NCBI RefSeq assembly: GCF_000350225.1
Contig: NW_005178942.1
Span: forward strand, 123,175 to 187,174
DNA from: Chondrus crispus
Taxonomy: Eukaryota; Rhodophyta; Florideophyceae; Gigartinales; Gigartinaceae
Length of the DNA: 64,000 nt
Direction: 5' to 3'
The notes beneath the pieces were generated by a model. It saw only the letters and a program-made list of their open reading frames with translations. It searched no databases and was not told the DNA's origin. Made by a program: the position numbers and the translations under genes. Shown one piece after another: positions 51,804 to 61,590 of this stretch (positions within the stretch are counted from its first letter, which is position 1; each line of letters starts with the position of its first letter).

Positions 51804-54721
51804 GGAGCATGGGCGGTAGGATCAAAGAAAATAAGAAGAGCTCTTCAGCTGCGGTTTTTTAAGACTGGTCCCTGCCCGATTCCCACGCAACCGGACGGAA
51901 CGCCAGACTTTATTGGGCGTGAGCTTGTACCTTCATCACCGATTCAGACCGCTCGAACCCCTCCCCCCGACGACGAAGAAGATCCTTTTGCACAAGTACG
52001 TTCACCAAATGTCCAACAGCCCCCCAATGACAGTGATACTCAGCGAAACTTGATTTCCGAGTTTGAGGCTACGGCTGTCCTGTCCTCGTCAACGCCTCAC
52101 CAAACTGTCGCCCCCGCTGCTCCGAGTACAATACCAACGGCGCCCAATTACAGTCTCTCTGATGAGGGCACCGTTGAGGTCCATGGCAAAGTATGGCGCA
52201 AGGCTGCAGTACTTTCAGACATCAACGGCCCTGTCCCCGTAAAGCATTGGAAGGTGATCGGTTTTGATGGTTCCGACATACGCGAAAGAGGAGCACCAGC
52301 AGGGAAAGGAATAGAATATTATTTCTATTCGATGTTTCCAATGCGCTTTCTGGGGCGCATTGTGCAGCTGACATCGAGTGCACTGCTTTCAAAGCATCAG
52401 AGAGGCACATCGGCGGGTGAGATTCTACGATTTTTTGGAATTTTAATTTTAATATCTCGATATGCTAAAGGAGATTGTCGGAGATTGTGGGAAGCAAAAT
52501 CGGCCTCCAAGTACTTTGTTCGTCCTTACCTCTCGAAGGTAATGGGGCGCAGCCGCTTCGAGGCCCTGTTCGGCTCACTGACATTTAGCGCCCAACCATC
52601 AGAGGCAGGGTGGACGTCTGCGCAACATCGCTGGGCTCTTGTCAACGACTTTGTCAGGGCTTTTAACGACCACCGGTACAGGTATGTACAACCATCCGAT
52701 TACCTTTGTGTGGATGAGTCTATGATACGATGGTACGGCTTGGGTGGCGATTGGATCGAAATTGGCCTGCCCCACTTTGTAAGTATCGAGCGCAAGCCTG
52801 AAGATGGTTGTGAAGTTCAGAACCTGGCATGTGGGTAGAGCGGCATTATGCTACGAATAGAAATAGTTACTGGTGCGACGGACGAAACAGGAAAAGCGTT
52901 CGAGGGCAGCTGTAACCATGGGACAGCTGTCCTAAAACGCCTCGTCAACCCCTGGATATACTCAGACCGTGTGGTATGTGCTGACTCCTACTTCGCATCA
53001 GTGCAGTCAGCAGAACAGCTTCTACAGCTTGGATTGCGTTTTATAGGCGTGGTCAAGACTGCCACACGGGCCTTTCTCATGAAGTATCTAATCAGGTGGA
53101 AATGGAGGGAAGGGGACAGCAGACTACTCTACGATGCGACATACATGACACAGGAAAATCTTTAATGGCACTGGCATGGGTGGACCGGAATAGACGATAC
53201 TTTATCGCGACTGGCAGCAACAGCACCGATGGAAGTCCATGCGATCGAGTGCGGTGGCGTCAGACCAGCACTGGTCCACGCAGAGTGCATCTTTCCCTAC
53301 GACAACCAAAAGTCGTGGAACGCTACTACGATACTTGTGCAAGTATTGATCAGCACAACAGGTGCCGTCAGGATGACCTTGAGCTCGAACGAATGATTGG
53401 CGTTCAGAAATGGGACAAGAGACTCAATATTGGAATTCTGGGGTTCTATATCGTGGACGCGTGGAAGCTTTACAAATCTTCGCATGCGGAACAGTGCAGC
53501 TTTTTACAAGGTGACTTCTATGAGGCTCTTTCAGAGGCTTTAATCGACAACAAATACGACAACGCCGCCACAGTGCGCAATAGTAGCCCAAGTTCGTGGT
53601 CTGGGGAACAATCAAACTCTACAAAATCACCTATGCGGAGCCCATGCCTGGTTAGGACCTCTAAGCGTCGCAAAATCAATGGCAAATACAGCAACTACGC
53701 ATTTCAAGGAAGATGTGGGTCTTGCAAGAGGCATAAGTCTATAGAAGTTTGTAGTGTATGCCTGGAACAAGGCAATTTTGAGCGTTACTTCTGCAGCAAC
53801 CGCTCAGTCAGGGACTGTTTTGCTGTACATATTGAATTAGAGCACTAGATACTGCCATTTATCGCTCTGGTATTAACTGCGATACCATACGGATCACGAG
53901 TGTGTGTTGCGTTTAGTGGGAGGGTCTTCCCATCGCTCGTAAAGGGAGTCAGATACATGCGGCTCAAATGAGGAAAGCACGTGTGCTCAATTGAGGATTT
54001 TTGATTGTCGGCTAGACACTAGCAGTATCGCTAGCAGCTCTGACGACATGTCTTGTCGCCCGGAGGAGGACAACAATGCGCCGCAAGCGCCGTCATCGCA
54101 ACAAGAACCCAAAGTACCTCCGCCCAGCCATTATTCGCCCTCGCACACAGCGGTCCACTCCTTGGTGCGTGCTTCTCTCGTTCGGGAAAGACTCCGACTT
54201 CCTTGTATCCGTAAATATCACGAAGGCCTTACTGCTAAACAGTATACTTCCATTTTTTATACAGGAACAATTGAAATATAACTTCGGTAGCCCTTATCGA
54301 AGGGGACCGAAAACAAGAGGACGCAGTACGCAACTGGAAAGTATTGATTTGTTCGGGTTGGCTTGAGAGGGAGGATCGGATCCGTCCAAAAGGGATGCCA
54401 TGTTGAGATGACAGTGTCAGAATGCGGGCGCCAGGTTTGAGGAGGAAGGTGTGGCTCGCTTTGGGATTAGGGGATGGGGAGGCTGTCGGCGAGTGGGGGT
54501 GCGAGTGGGTGTACAGTTCGCAACATGTTCCAACTGGGGTGGAACCGCTACGGAAGGGCAGTGATGGAGTGCAAGAGTGGTGGGGACAATCAATTTTTGA
54601 AACTATCATACAATGGTAAAGTGTTAGAGTGCTATTTTCTGGATGCACCCACTGTATAAAGTATAACGCCATTGTGATACTCCCCCCTCCTTCCCGAGCA
54701 AAGCGAACCCCTCAGCCCCCG

Positions 54722-56434
54722 ATGCAACCTCACCAACGCAACCGGAAAGGGCTATCTTGTTTTATCTCTGTACCGCCCGCCGGTCTCCCCAACCGTCGAG
54801 CGAGGGGGATAGAGGCCAGCAGGACTATCAGCCGTCCTGCCCAGGCCGTGCGCCGTTTAGCGCAAAAAATGTTAGCTGACTTGCCCGAGTTCGGGCATAC
54901 AATTCGCCGGACACTACACCTGTCCGAGGCCGTGGTCGGGACTTCAGTCCTACACCTGGAGGAACAGTTCTCAGGAGAGTTGCTGCGAGCGGAGCCCACA
55001 CCGGGCCTGAGAGCGGCGGTGGCTCGGATGAGAGCAGTGCCAGACGCACTGCTCAAGCGGGCCCTGGACCTCTTGAACGACACGGTGAACGATTATGAGT
55101 ACCTCTCTGGTCTGGAGGGGGACCCAGCCGACACTCTGCTTCCAGGGCGGGTGATCGGCGACTGGTCCACGTACGGCGTGCTTGTCGGAGTACTCACATG
55201 GGCCGAAGCCGAAATGCGGCGGCAGGGAACGGGCACTGGCTGTCCCCGAGCCGCCAGGAGACTCGCGGAAGAAGTAGTCCGGATCGAGGCTCTCCGATCG
55301 GCATTCAGGCCGCCAGCTATGCAAGCCTACCGAGTATCGGTGGACCGCCTGCGCAGCTGGATCCGACGGAACGATCAGGACGCGGAGTTGAGCGCGTTGT
55401 CCTCTTTGTACCCGTTTAGAGACCGGCCCCGACAGGTCGGTGAGGCCATAGCCCTCTTAGCTGCAGCTGAGGAGGGAATGGTCCCAGACGCCGAGCGCCA
55501 GCTTAGGGACGTGTTCTCAGAGCTGCGACTCAACCGCAGTGGTCGAAGGCTGACCACGAGCGTGATTGTAGAGAGACGCCTCTGGGACTGCCTCTTACCC
55601 TTAGTGGCTCGCGTCGGGACCTCGGTCTTCCGAGGAACCCTGACAGGCGACCGGTGGCTTGAGGTCACCGGGTCATCCGGCGTGGCGGCCGGTATGAGCA
55701 CGCTGTATACCCTGGCCGCCCCCAGCGTTGTCCTGGCGGGCCAAGGGGTTCAGGCCATAGAGGTTGATCGCCCGACGCTGCGCGCAGGAGGACCAGAGTT
55801 CTGCAGCAGCTTGGCCTTATGGGTTAGTAGCGATTTCCCCACAACCCGCACGCTGTACAAACGCCTCGTTTCGATAGGTGCTACGGGCGCACCGGCAAAC
55901 GGACGCACGGCGGGCCACGCCTGGCTGGTAGCGGTCAGGGAGATGGAGAGGTTGGACGCAGGTTTCACGGACTCCGTGATCTGTGGATCACTCACCCAAA
56001 AATCGGTGGTCGCCATCTGTGCGGGCAGCCGATCGTTCAACGAATTCAGGAGTGGACTCTTGACCAGGGTGGTCGCCATGATGCCGGACAGCGGCGTAGT
56101 GGCCACCACATCACAGGCGTCCCTAGTCCTGAAACGCGTAGGTGGGGTGGTAGAGCTAGAAGTGCAACAGATGAATACCAGTAACCCTGCGCCGACACCA
56201 GGCGAGCACTTTCTAGACGGGCTGGCAGCCCAGTTTTACCACCACTACCAGTCGCGGGGCGTACCCACCCTATGGCGACTGGCGACTCCACTTTACGAAG
56301 CTAGCATGTTTAGCTCAGTCCCGGACTTTGTGGCACCCGGGCACGTGTGGCCGGATATAGATGCCTTGCTGGCACGGCATCTCCATCGGCTTAGCGTTGC
56401 CAAGACCACTTTGCCTCCGGAGGGTGTTGAATGA
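54722..56434 (+). CDS. Unknown GC-rich ORF, possibly an endogenised RNA-virus capsid gene
   Basis: 570 aa from ATG 54722 (MQPHQRNRKG), intact, intronless and far more GC-rich than nearby host genes. The protein is Ala/Leu/Arg/Val-rich, mixed alpha/beta, with no signal peptide, membrane segment or known enzyme motif. Its stop codon forms ATGA at 56431-56434: a new ATG overlaps the stop, as in the capsid/polymerase junction of some totivirus-like genomes. The downstream frame closes after 13 codons and no polymerase follows. It lies in foreign filler DNA between the Tigger element and the duplication. A plain unknown gene remains equally possible; this is an inference from layout and composition. 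Confidence 0.35.
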   Translation: MQPHQRNRKGLSCFISVPPAGLPNRRARGIEASRTISRPAQAVRRLAQKMLADLPEFGHTIRRTLHLSEAVVGTSVLHLEEQFSGELLRAEPTPGLRAAVARMRAVPDALLKRALDLLNDTVNDYEYLSGLEGDPADTLLPGRVIGDWSTYGVLVGVLTWAEAEMRRQGTGTGCPRAARRLAEEVVRIEALRSAFRPPAMQAYRVSVDRLRSWIRRNDQDAELSALSSLYPFRDRPRQVGEAIALLAAAEEGMVPDAERQLRDVFSELRLNRSGRRLTTSVIVERRLWDCLLPLVARVGTSVFRGTLTGDRWLEVTGSSGVAAGMSTLYTLAAPSVVLAGQGVQAIEVDRPTLRAGGPEFCSSLALWVSSDFPTTRTLYKRLVSIGATGAPANGRTAGHAWLVAVREMERLDAGFTDSVICGSLTQKSVVAICAGSRSFNEFRSGLLTRVVAMMPDSGVVATTSQASLVLKRVGGVVELEVQQMNTSNPAPTPGEHFLDGLAAQFYHHYQSRGVPTLWRLATPLYEASMFSSVPDFVAPGHVWPDIDALLARHLHRLSVAKTTLPPEGVE

Positions 56435-56697
56435 GTCTGGCTTCCCTCAAAACCCCCCGAGGCGGAACGTGACGTGGCACGCACCAGTTAGGAGGGCGGC
56501 CGGCCCAATAAGCCGCCACTGCTGGACCAAGTTCGTCCACGCCCTTACAGCAATCGGACGCGCTATACGACGGTGCAGAGTTCTTCCTAACTAGCTGCCA
56601 GCGAGCTTCCTGACATTAGTCTGGATTGCACTATTCTATCACGATGCTTTCTCGTGAGGGCCTCACAAGTGCAACTCCCGCTGACTGCGCTATGATG

Positions 56698-56864
56698 GCA
56701 TTTAGTGTTGAGCGAATGTCGTAAATTGATGGCTGCGTTGAGCCCAAAGCGTGACACAGATGCAGGGTGGGTGCATGACATTGGGCTGCTTTCGGCACAG
56801 CTCGTTGCGGCAATTTAAGAAGCGACATAGCCCGCGCACCACGCAAAGGTATTTGCCGCAACAT
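56698..56864 (-). pseudogene. mS38-like gene, truncated duplicate
   Basis: Copy of the first ~55 codons of the mS38-like gene (ATG at 56864). At 56698 the duplication ends and the frame runs into unrelated sequence, stopping near 56631. The Lys/Arg-rich mS38 domain is lost, so this copy cannot encode the ribosomal protein. Confidence 0.85.
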
Positions 56865-57247
56865 TGCGCAAGAGAGGAGTTGAGTCGTCACCCCCTGTGC
56901 TTGCAGATCGACAGCCTTAACCCACTTTCCTACAAAAGGGTGGCAGGTCGGAATTCCTTGATCTGCTCGCGGGGGTGCTAACTCGTACGTTATGATGACC
57001 GACCAAAGCGGCACCTTATTGTATAGGTGGTACCAACAGGACTATTATTGTGATTCCCGTCAAAATGCGGTAAATTTGTCGAAAAATCTACGTCAGACAG
57101 TACATTGCCACAATCACAATCCAGAGCCCAAACCCATCGGCGACGAAGTCGCTTTTCTCGGTCTACGTGCCACGAACCCCTGCTCTCTCCTCAAGCCATT
57201 TACTTTACCCCGTGAGCCCCGGGCAGTAACCCCAACGCCGCAACACT

Positions 57248-58116
57248 ATGCACCCTTCACGGCGACCGATGTCGAACAAGCAAGGCTTAGAAGCACGCAA
57301 TCAGCAGGCTGCACGAGACGCGCTTCGAAGACGGCAGAAGGCAAAAAAGGCCAAACAAGTGAAACGCCACGTGCGCTACAAGGAAAAGAAGAAACTACTT
57401 AGTGAATTAGAAGCGGAAAAAGTAGATGTCCCAATTGTAGCGCATGAGTTGGGCAGGCCAGGAGATGAGGAAGACGAGGAAGGCGAGATTGCCGTGCAGC
57501 CGCTCCGACAACGTCAGACACAAGAACGAAAGAAGACCAGGCGAAATTCTGACAAGGCAGAGGCTACCAAAGAAGCTGAAGATAACGAAGTAGCTGAAGA
57601 TATAGACTCGCAAGATGGTGGGATGAACGATGAAATACAACCAGCGCAAAAGCAGGAACCAGAAGAGAAGAGTATCCCGTCGGTTGTCGTTGAGAAGAGA
57701 AAGCCCAAAAAATATCTTCCATTTACAAAACAAATGAAGCAGGCAGAACAAGCACGGAAAGAACGCCAAAAGAACGAGAAGGAGCGTGAAATCAAAATCA
57801 AGACGCGAGAGAATAGGTTGAAGCTATCAAAGAAAGAGCGAAGAAAGCGAGTAAGTTGCATAGTTTACAATGTCGCTTCAGCAGTTTGCTGGGAGGGCGA
57901 GACGTCGCGAAAGTTCAATAGTATCACGCTTCTACTCACATGGCACATCAGTGGCAACATGCTAACTATTTTTGACTCTTTTCTGGGATTTCCATGCGTG
58001 CACCTTGTGATTTCGTGATGCAGTCGAAACTGTACAGGAAAGTCACAACAAAGGGACAGCCCTTGTTGAAGCATAAATTAGATATGATGCTCTCGCAAAT
58101 CCAGGGCGAGCAATGA
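57248..58116 (+). CDS. FYV7/CCDC59-like protein, copy 2
   Basis: Same structure as copy 1: exon 57248-57850, intron 57851-58023, exon 58024-58116. Two amino-acid changes are visible in exon 1 (an Arg to Lys in the QERK-TRR segment and a Ser to Pro in EIQ-AQ); both splice sites are kept. It looks translatable, so the region has two potentially working copies. Confidence 0.72.
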
Positions 58117-58191
58117 CATCAGAAATCGGACATTTCGTCAAATGTTACCGCCCACAGAACGTCGTAGCCGTTTCTTAAATGTAGGACGCAC

Positions 58192-58623
58192 TCATGAACT
58201 TGCTGGTGGCAGACACACGGTGTAGGACAGAATCCAACTCAAAAGAAACAAGGCGAACGCAGGCATCATACCCTCTGTCTGAATCGAGCCCACTGCTGAG
58301 ATTTCCTCCGCGTCGATTTCATTTGTTATGGATAGAAGCACAGGCGGAAGCATGGCGCCGGCGAGAATGAATGTCATGACACACGGGGCTCCTGTGAGTT
58401 GCAAAACGCCGAAAATAGTACCGAAAGCAACTGCGATGGTTTGGCGGAGCCAGTGTGAGGCGTTGAGGGCTTCCTGAGGGGTGAGTTCGTAGGTTTTGTC
58501 CAGAACCTTACCCCAGAGCAAGCGGGACACCGGCGGCGGGGTTTCGGGTTTCGCCTCCGTGTGCGCTTTCCCTTTGTCAGCAGGTTTTGCGGATCCTTTG
58601 CCAGGCCGCGATCGCACGCCCAT
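58192..58623 (-). CDS. RAB5IF/EMC6-family membrane protein, copy 2
   Basis: Start ATG 58623. The substitutions I see relative to copy 1 are silent, so the 143-aa protein is the same. It retains the W-RQ-IAV and EGMM-AFALF signatures and the three hydrophobic spans. Confidence 0.72.
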   Translation of the reverse strand: MGVRSRPGKGSAKPADKGKAHTEAKPETPPPVSRLLWGKVLDKTYELTPQEALNASHWLRQTIAVAFGTIFGVLQLTGAPCVMTFILAGAMLPPVLLSITNEIDAEEISAVGSIQTEGMMPAFALFLLSWILSYTVCLPPASS

Positions 58624-59145
58624 GATGCGACGTTCAATAAGAGGGAATGGGAGAGAGGGGCAGGCGCGGGATAAGGAAGGAGTTGTTGTGGCGGCGAATA
58701 AAAGTATGTGCCTGTGGGCTGAGGAAGAGTCGGGGTCGGCGTGGAAGAGGTTGTGATGCGGCGGGGCAGGCCTGGACAAAACGGCAAGAATTCGTCACCT
58801 CAATCCCTTTGGATCCGGATTCGGCCATCCCGAAGGCGCGAATATTTTACACATGTATACACGTGTGTACGTACGGCAACGTGAGAACCATCGAGATTGC
58901 GTAACGCGCTTCTGGCCAGTCATTTCCTGACAGCTTTTCCTACAGCGATGTTCGCATTGCGAGGTTAGAGCTCAAAAGCTAAAGGTTACCCTTAAGTTAT
59001 CGATGCAAAGCTGCCGTAACTAAAAATCTTCAACTGTTATCGATGCTCTGAGACAGCTTTTGGAGCTCACCGAGACGTGAAAGATTTGCGTTGAACTCTC
59101 TCAAGCACCACTTCCTCTGTGCTTCTGCGACCACCGAGCAACGCA

Positions 59146-60225
59146 ATGCATATGACCGCATTTGCCCCATCCGGTTTCCTGGGCAGCTCTCTCCTTCACC
59201 AACATGCTAGGCTTCCGCGCACATCTCCCATTCGCCATACCCGCTCCCCAGTGATGTCTGCGAACGTCCTCATCGTCAACACGAAAGGTGCTGGTCACGG
59301 CTTCATCGGTCTTCATCTGGCGCGCAAGCTCCTGCAAGAGGGCAATACCGTCGACCTATTGCAGGTAGGTGGCGATCCCTCATTTGGCCCTTTCGCCAAA
59401 TACCCGTCTCTAGCTTCCGAGTTCGCCTCATTCTCGTTCTCTTTCGGCTCTGTCGCGGACGCCAAGCATGAAGGCTATGACGCGGTCTACGACAACAACG
59501 CAAAGTCTGCAGATGACGCCGCCCCAGCTATCGCAGCTGGTAAGAACGGTGCAGAGGTGTTCTACGTCGCTTCCGCTGGTGCTTACTCATATGACCCGAA
59601 TACTGCACCTCATTTAGTAGGCGACCCCCTCAAGGGCGCCACTGTCGACGTCGAGAACCTGTTCAGAGACCAAGGTGTTTCATCTGTGAACTTTCGCCCA
59701 ATTTACATCATCGGTGAAGACTGTTCGAAGCGGGGGTATCTCGACTACTTTTTTGATCGGATTGTACGCGACCGCCCCTTGCTTCTGCCGGGTAATGGCA
59801 GTGAGTTGACCTCGCTCACAGACGTGCGGGATATTGCTTCAATGCTGGCTGCCGCTCTGGGGAAGGGCATGAAGAATGAGACCCTCAACCTCGTCAACAG
59901 CCGAGCGGTCACGTTTGATGGTGTGGTGAAAATGTGCGAGGACGCGATCGGAAAGAAGGCAAACGTTGTTCGGTATGACCCCGACGAGATTAAGAAGAAG
60001 TTGGAAGGGTTTGTACCGAAAAAGGCCTTTCCCTTCAGGCCGAGGCACTTTTTCGCAGACCCAGGAGAGGCGACCGAAAAGCTCGGCTGGACGGCAGAGT
60101 TCTCAGGATCGGCAGACAAGCTGGCTGCCGCGATAAAGGCGTCGTATGAAGATTATTTAAGCCTGGGTTTGGATAAAAAGGATGTCAAATTTAGTCTCGA
60201 TGACGATATCCTCAAACACGTATGA
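59146..60225 (+). CDS. CSP41-like chloroplast stem-loop-binding protein (NAD-epimerase fold)
   Basis: 359 aa from ATG 59146. The first ~35 residues (MHMTAFAPSGFLGSSLLHQH, then ARLPRTSPIRHTRSPVM) are Ser/Arg/Pro-rich with almost no acidic residue, as in a plastid transit peptide. An extended short-chain dehydrogenase fold follows, with the strand VLIVNTKGAGHGFIGLHLAR in place of the usual GxxGxxG, then VFYVASAGAY, FRPIYIIGED, SLTDVRDIASM and a C-terminal region typical of CSP41 (LGWTAEFSGSADKL; VKFSLDDDILKHV). CSP41 proteins bind and can cleave structured plastid RNAs and associate with plastid ribosomes. No intron is seen. Confidence 0.82.
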   Translation: MHMTAFAPSGFLGSSLLHQHARLPRTSPIRHTRSPVMSANVLIVNTKGAGHGFIGLHLARKLLQEGNTVDLLQVGGDPSFGPFAKYPSLASEFASFSFSFGSVADAKHEGYDAVYDNNAKSADDAAPAIAAGKNGAEVFYVASAGAYSYDPNTAPHLVGDPLKGATVDVENLFRDQGVSSVNFRPIYIIGEDCSKRGYLDYFFDRIVRDRPLLLPGNGSELTSLTDVRDIASMLAAALGKGMKNETLNLVNSRAVTFDGVVKMCEDAIGKKANVVRYDPDEIKKKLEGFVPKKAFPFRPRHFFADPGEATEKLGWTAEFSGSADKLAAAIKASYEDYLSLGLDKKDVKFSLDDDILKHV

Positions 60226-60671
60226 GGAGCACAGCACCTCGCCGTGCAAGTTTATCTGTGGTCATGGTAGCAAGACGACAGGCACGGGTGTCTAGAGATC
60301 GTGTAGGACCCCCCTCTACTTGTGAACAAGTCGTTCAACTGTACGGTATTGTTAACATGGTGCAGTACACACGGACTAGAAAGACGAAAGCGCAAACGTT
60401 TTTCTGGTTTGCTTATCGTGCACAACCGAAAATAAAAGGCTTCCGCTCTTGAGATCAGATGAAAAGTAGATGATACTTACAGTATTAAACGACAGGTTCA
60501 TTAATGCCGCATGAATGCATTTCATCCTGGCGCGAAGCATCAACTGCCGCTGAAGTATGAAACACAGTGAGCCGTGACATGTTTTGAAAGCCCCTAGAAC
60601 AGCGCCAGGCCAACTGCGCACATCATGGGCATCATCGGGCTGTCGTCTGGAAGCAGGGCCCGGCATCAGGT
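60226..60671. other. 3' flank of the CSP41-like gene
   Basis: No gene seen. Probably the 3' untranslated region and spacer before a pogo derivative. Confidence 0.5.
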
Positions 60672-61575
60672 ACAGTCGACCCTACGCATTAGTGCCGCCC
60701 CGTGTAAGGACTAATAATACGGCACTAATTCGGAGCGGCACAATCAGACGGCAGAACCACTACCCGGCCAGAACTCTGTTACTAGAGTCTGCTGTTGTTG
60801 CCTTTGACCCTGTCTCTCAGGCCTAGTAGTGCTAGGCCTGAGACGAGCTTTTCTACAAGTTAGTACTAGGCTTAGTACTAACTTTTAGAAAAGCTCGTTT
60901 TGCGGACCTCAAGTGCGATAAGGCATTGCTCACATCGCACTCCACACCCAGACTCTCCAAAAACCCAAACAACCTTGCTAGCACTACAGCACTCGGTACG
61001 GCCCGCCTCTCCGTAATTTCACACTCGCCTTCTGCCACACAATCATCCATCATAGTATCACTGGCAGACTGATTCTGTAGCTCTCCACCATAATGTATTG
61101 AATCGCAAGCATCACTAATAGAAGCTTCTGCCACAAGCTCATTAGTCTCGATCTCAATCCATTCCTCCACATCGCAGGGTGCAAAGTCTTTGGTCCGAGC
61201 GTTGTAGCGGTGTTGGTCACAATTTGTTGGAGTGAAGGAAGAGAGCGTTTGATATTTCGGATGGTTCGCTCCGAAATTTTGAACTGACGCATAACTGTGG
61301 TATTCGCATTCCCGACCTGCAGCAGATGACCAACCTCGATTTTCTGTGCAATCGTAAGGCGCGTGAAGTTACGCTTCGCTTTGGCGATCTTTTCAGGAAT
61401 CATGTTAGGGTCTTTGAGTGAGGTGCCATCACCAATTGAGCTGAGGCGCATGAGGAGTGGGCGATGACGACGTCGTGCATGACACGTGGCAGAACCTGTG
61501 TCTGCCGGTTTTTGCGGCACTAATTCGAGGGTGGCAATAATGAAAGCGGCACTATTGCGCGTCCCCCCCCCTTGT
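60672..61575 (-). mobile_element. pogo/Tigger deletion derivative
   Basis: The ends share ATTAGTGCCGC-type inverted repeats, and a left TA precedes CAGTCGACCC. On the minus strand a psq/CENP-B-type helix-turn-helix (KRNFTRLTIAQKIEVGHLLQ; ISERTIRNIKRSLPSLQ, about 61205-61390) joins directly to a short acidic C-terminal part (EEWIEIETNELVAEASISD) in another frame. The whole catalytic domain is missing. The exact right end is uncertain. Confidence 0.6.
60815..60898. repeat. Two adjacent strong hairpins
   Basis: 60815-60843 pairs CTCAGGCCTAG with CTAGGCCTGAG across a 5-base loop region. 60843-60898 pairs ACGAGCTTTTCTA with TAGAAAAGCTCGT and, nested inside, GTTAGTACTA with TAGTACTAAC. They lie just downstream of the minus-strand C-terminal remnant of the pogo derivative. 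Confidence 0.8.
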
Positions 61576-61590
61576 AATGAAAAAAATCAG

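Larger units (their letters stand above)
40606..53848 (+). pseudogene. piggyBac-like transposase, split by an 11-kb retrotransposon and mutated
   Basis: Exon-like part 1 runs from ATG 40606 (MGKDSRLIVGAEVHTKARYV) to 40790. The frame continues, across the GGAGC target duplication, at 51809 (WAVGSKKIRRALQLRFFK). The DDE core carries YLCVDESMIRWYG and VVCADSYFAS, then ERYYDTCASIDQHNRC and KRLNIGILGFYIVDAWKLY. A C-terminal zinc ribbon follows: GRCGSCKRHKSIEVCSVC ... YFCSNRSVRDC. There is an in-frame TAG at 52836-52838 and a frameshift near 53155. The retrotransposon alone would destroy it; the other lesions show it was decaying too. Confidence 0.8.
40360..54018 (+). mobile_element. piggyBac-like element (third layer)
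   Basis: 15-bp perfect terminal inverted repeats, TGTCTAGCCGACAAT at 40360 and ATTGTCGGCTAGACA ending at 54018. Both are flanked by CTAG (40356-40359, 54019-54022) rather than the usual TTAA. Without the gypsy insert it is ~2.64 kb. An alternative reading with an 8-bp GCAGCTCT duplication is possible but fits the repeat ends less well. Confidence 0.72.
40096..54650 (+). mobile_element. Non-autonomous PIF/Harbinger derivative (second layer)
   Basis: The termini are GGGTGCATCCAGAAAATA at 40096 and its reverse complement ending at 54650, flanked by ACT (40093-40095, 54651-54653). Its own sequence is only ~0.9 kb. A short frame starts at ATG 40302 (MPASPMPFQNSRKHTLAAL) and resumes after the piggyBac-like insertion at 54023 as a Harbinger-like N-terminal region (KYLRPAIIRPRTQRSTPW ... 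RRGPKTRGRSTQLESIDLFG), stopping at 54366 without a DDE domain. It is therefore an internally deleted copy. Confidence 0.78.
37965..54654 (-). mobile_element. pogo/Tigger element, split by nested insertions (outermost layer)
   Basis: The left end CAGTGCAATCGCGATAATTG begins at 37965 after TA (37963-37964). The other end, the reverse complement of CAGTGCAGTCGCGATAATTG, is cut one base short at 40095; its final G is at 54654, followed by TA at 54655-54656. The Harbinger insertion with its ACT duplication explains the split. The element's own length is about 2.1 kb. Confidence 0.82.
56698..58804. repeat. Segmental duplication, copy 2 (2107 bp)
   Basis: Partner of 32589-34695 in the same orientation, offset by 24,109 bp. 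Its right edge leads into the region upstream of the CSP41-like gene. Confidence 0.92.

Noticed and set aside
40350-54041. 8-bp target duplication GCAGCTCT for the piggyBac-like element
   Set aside because: It would leave unequal ends (13 extra bases on the right). The CTAG reading gives perfect terminal repeats on both sides; the extra match is explained by a small internal repeat in the target (LAALAVSLAAL).
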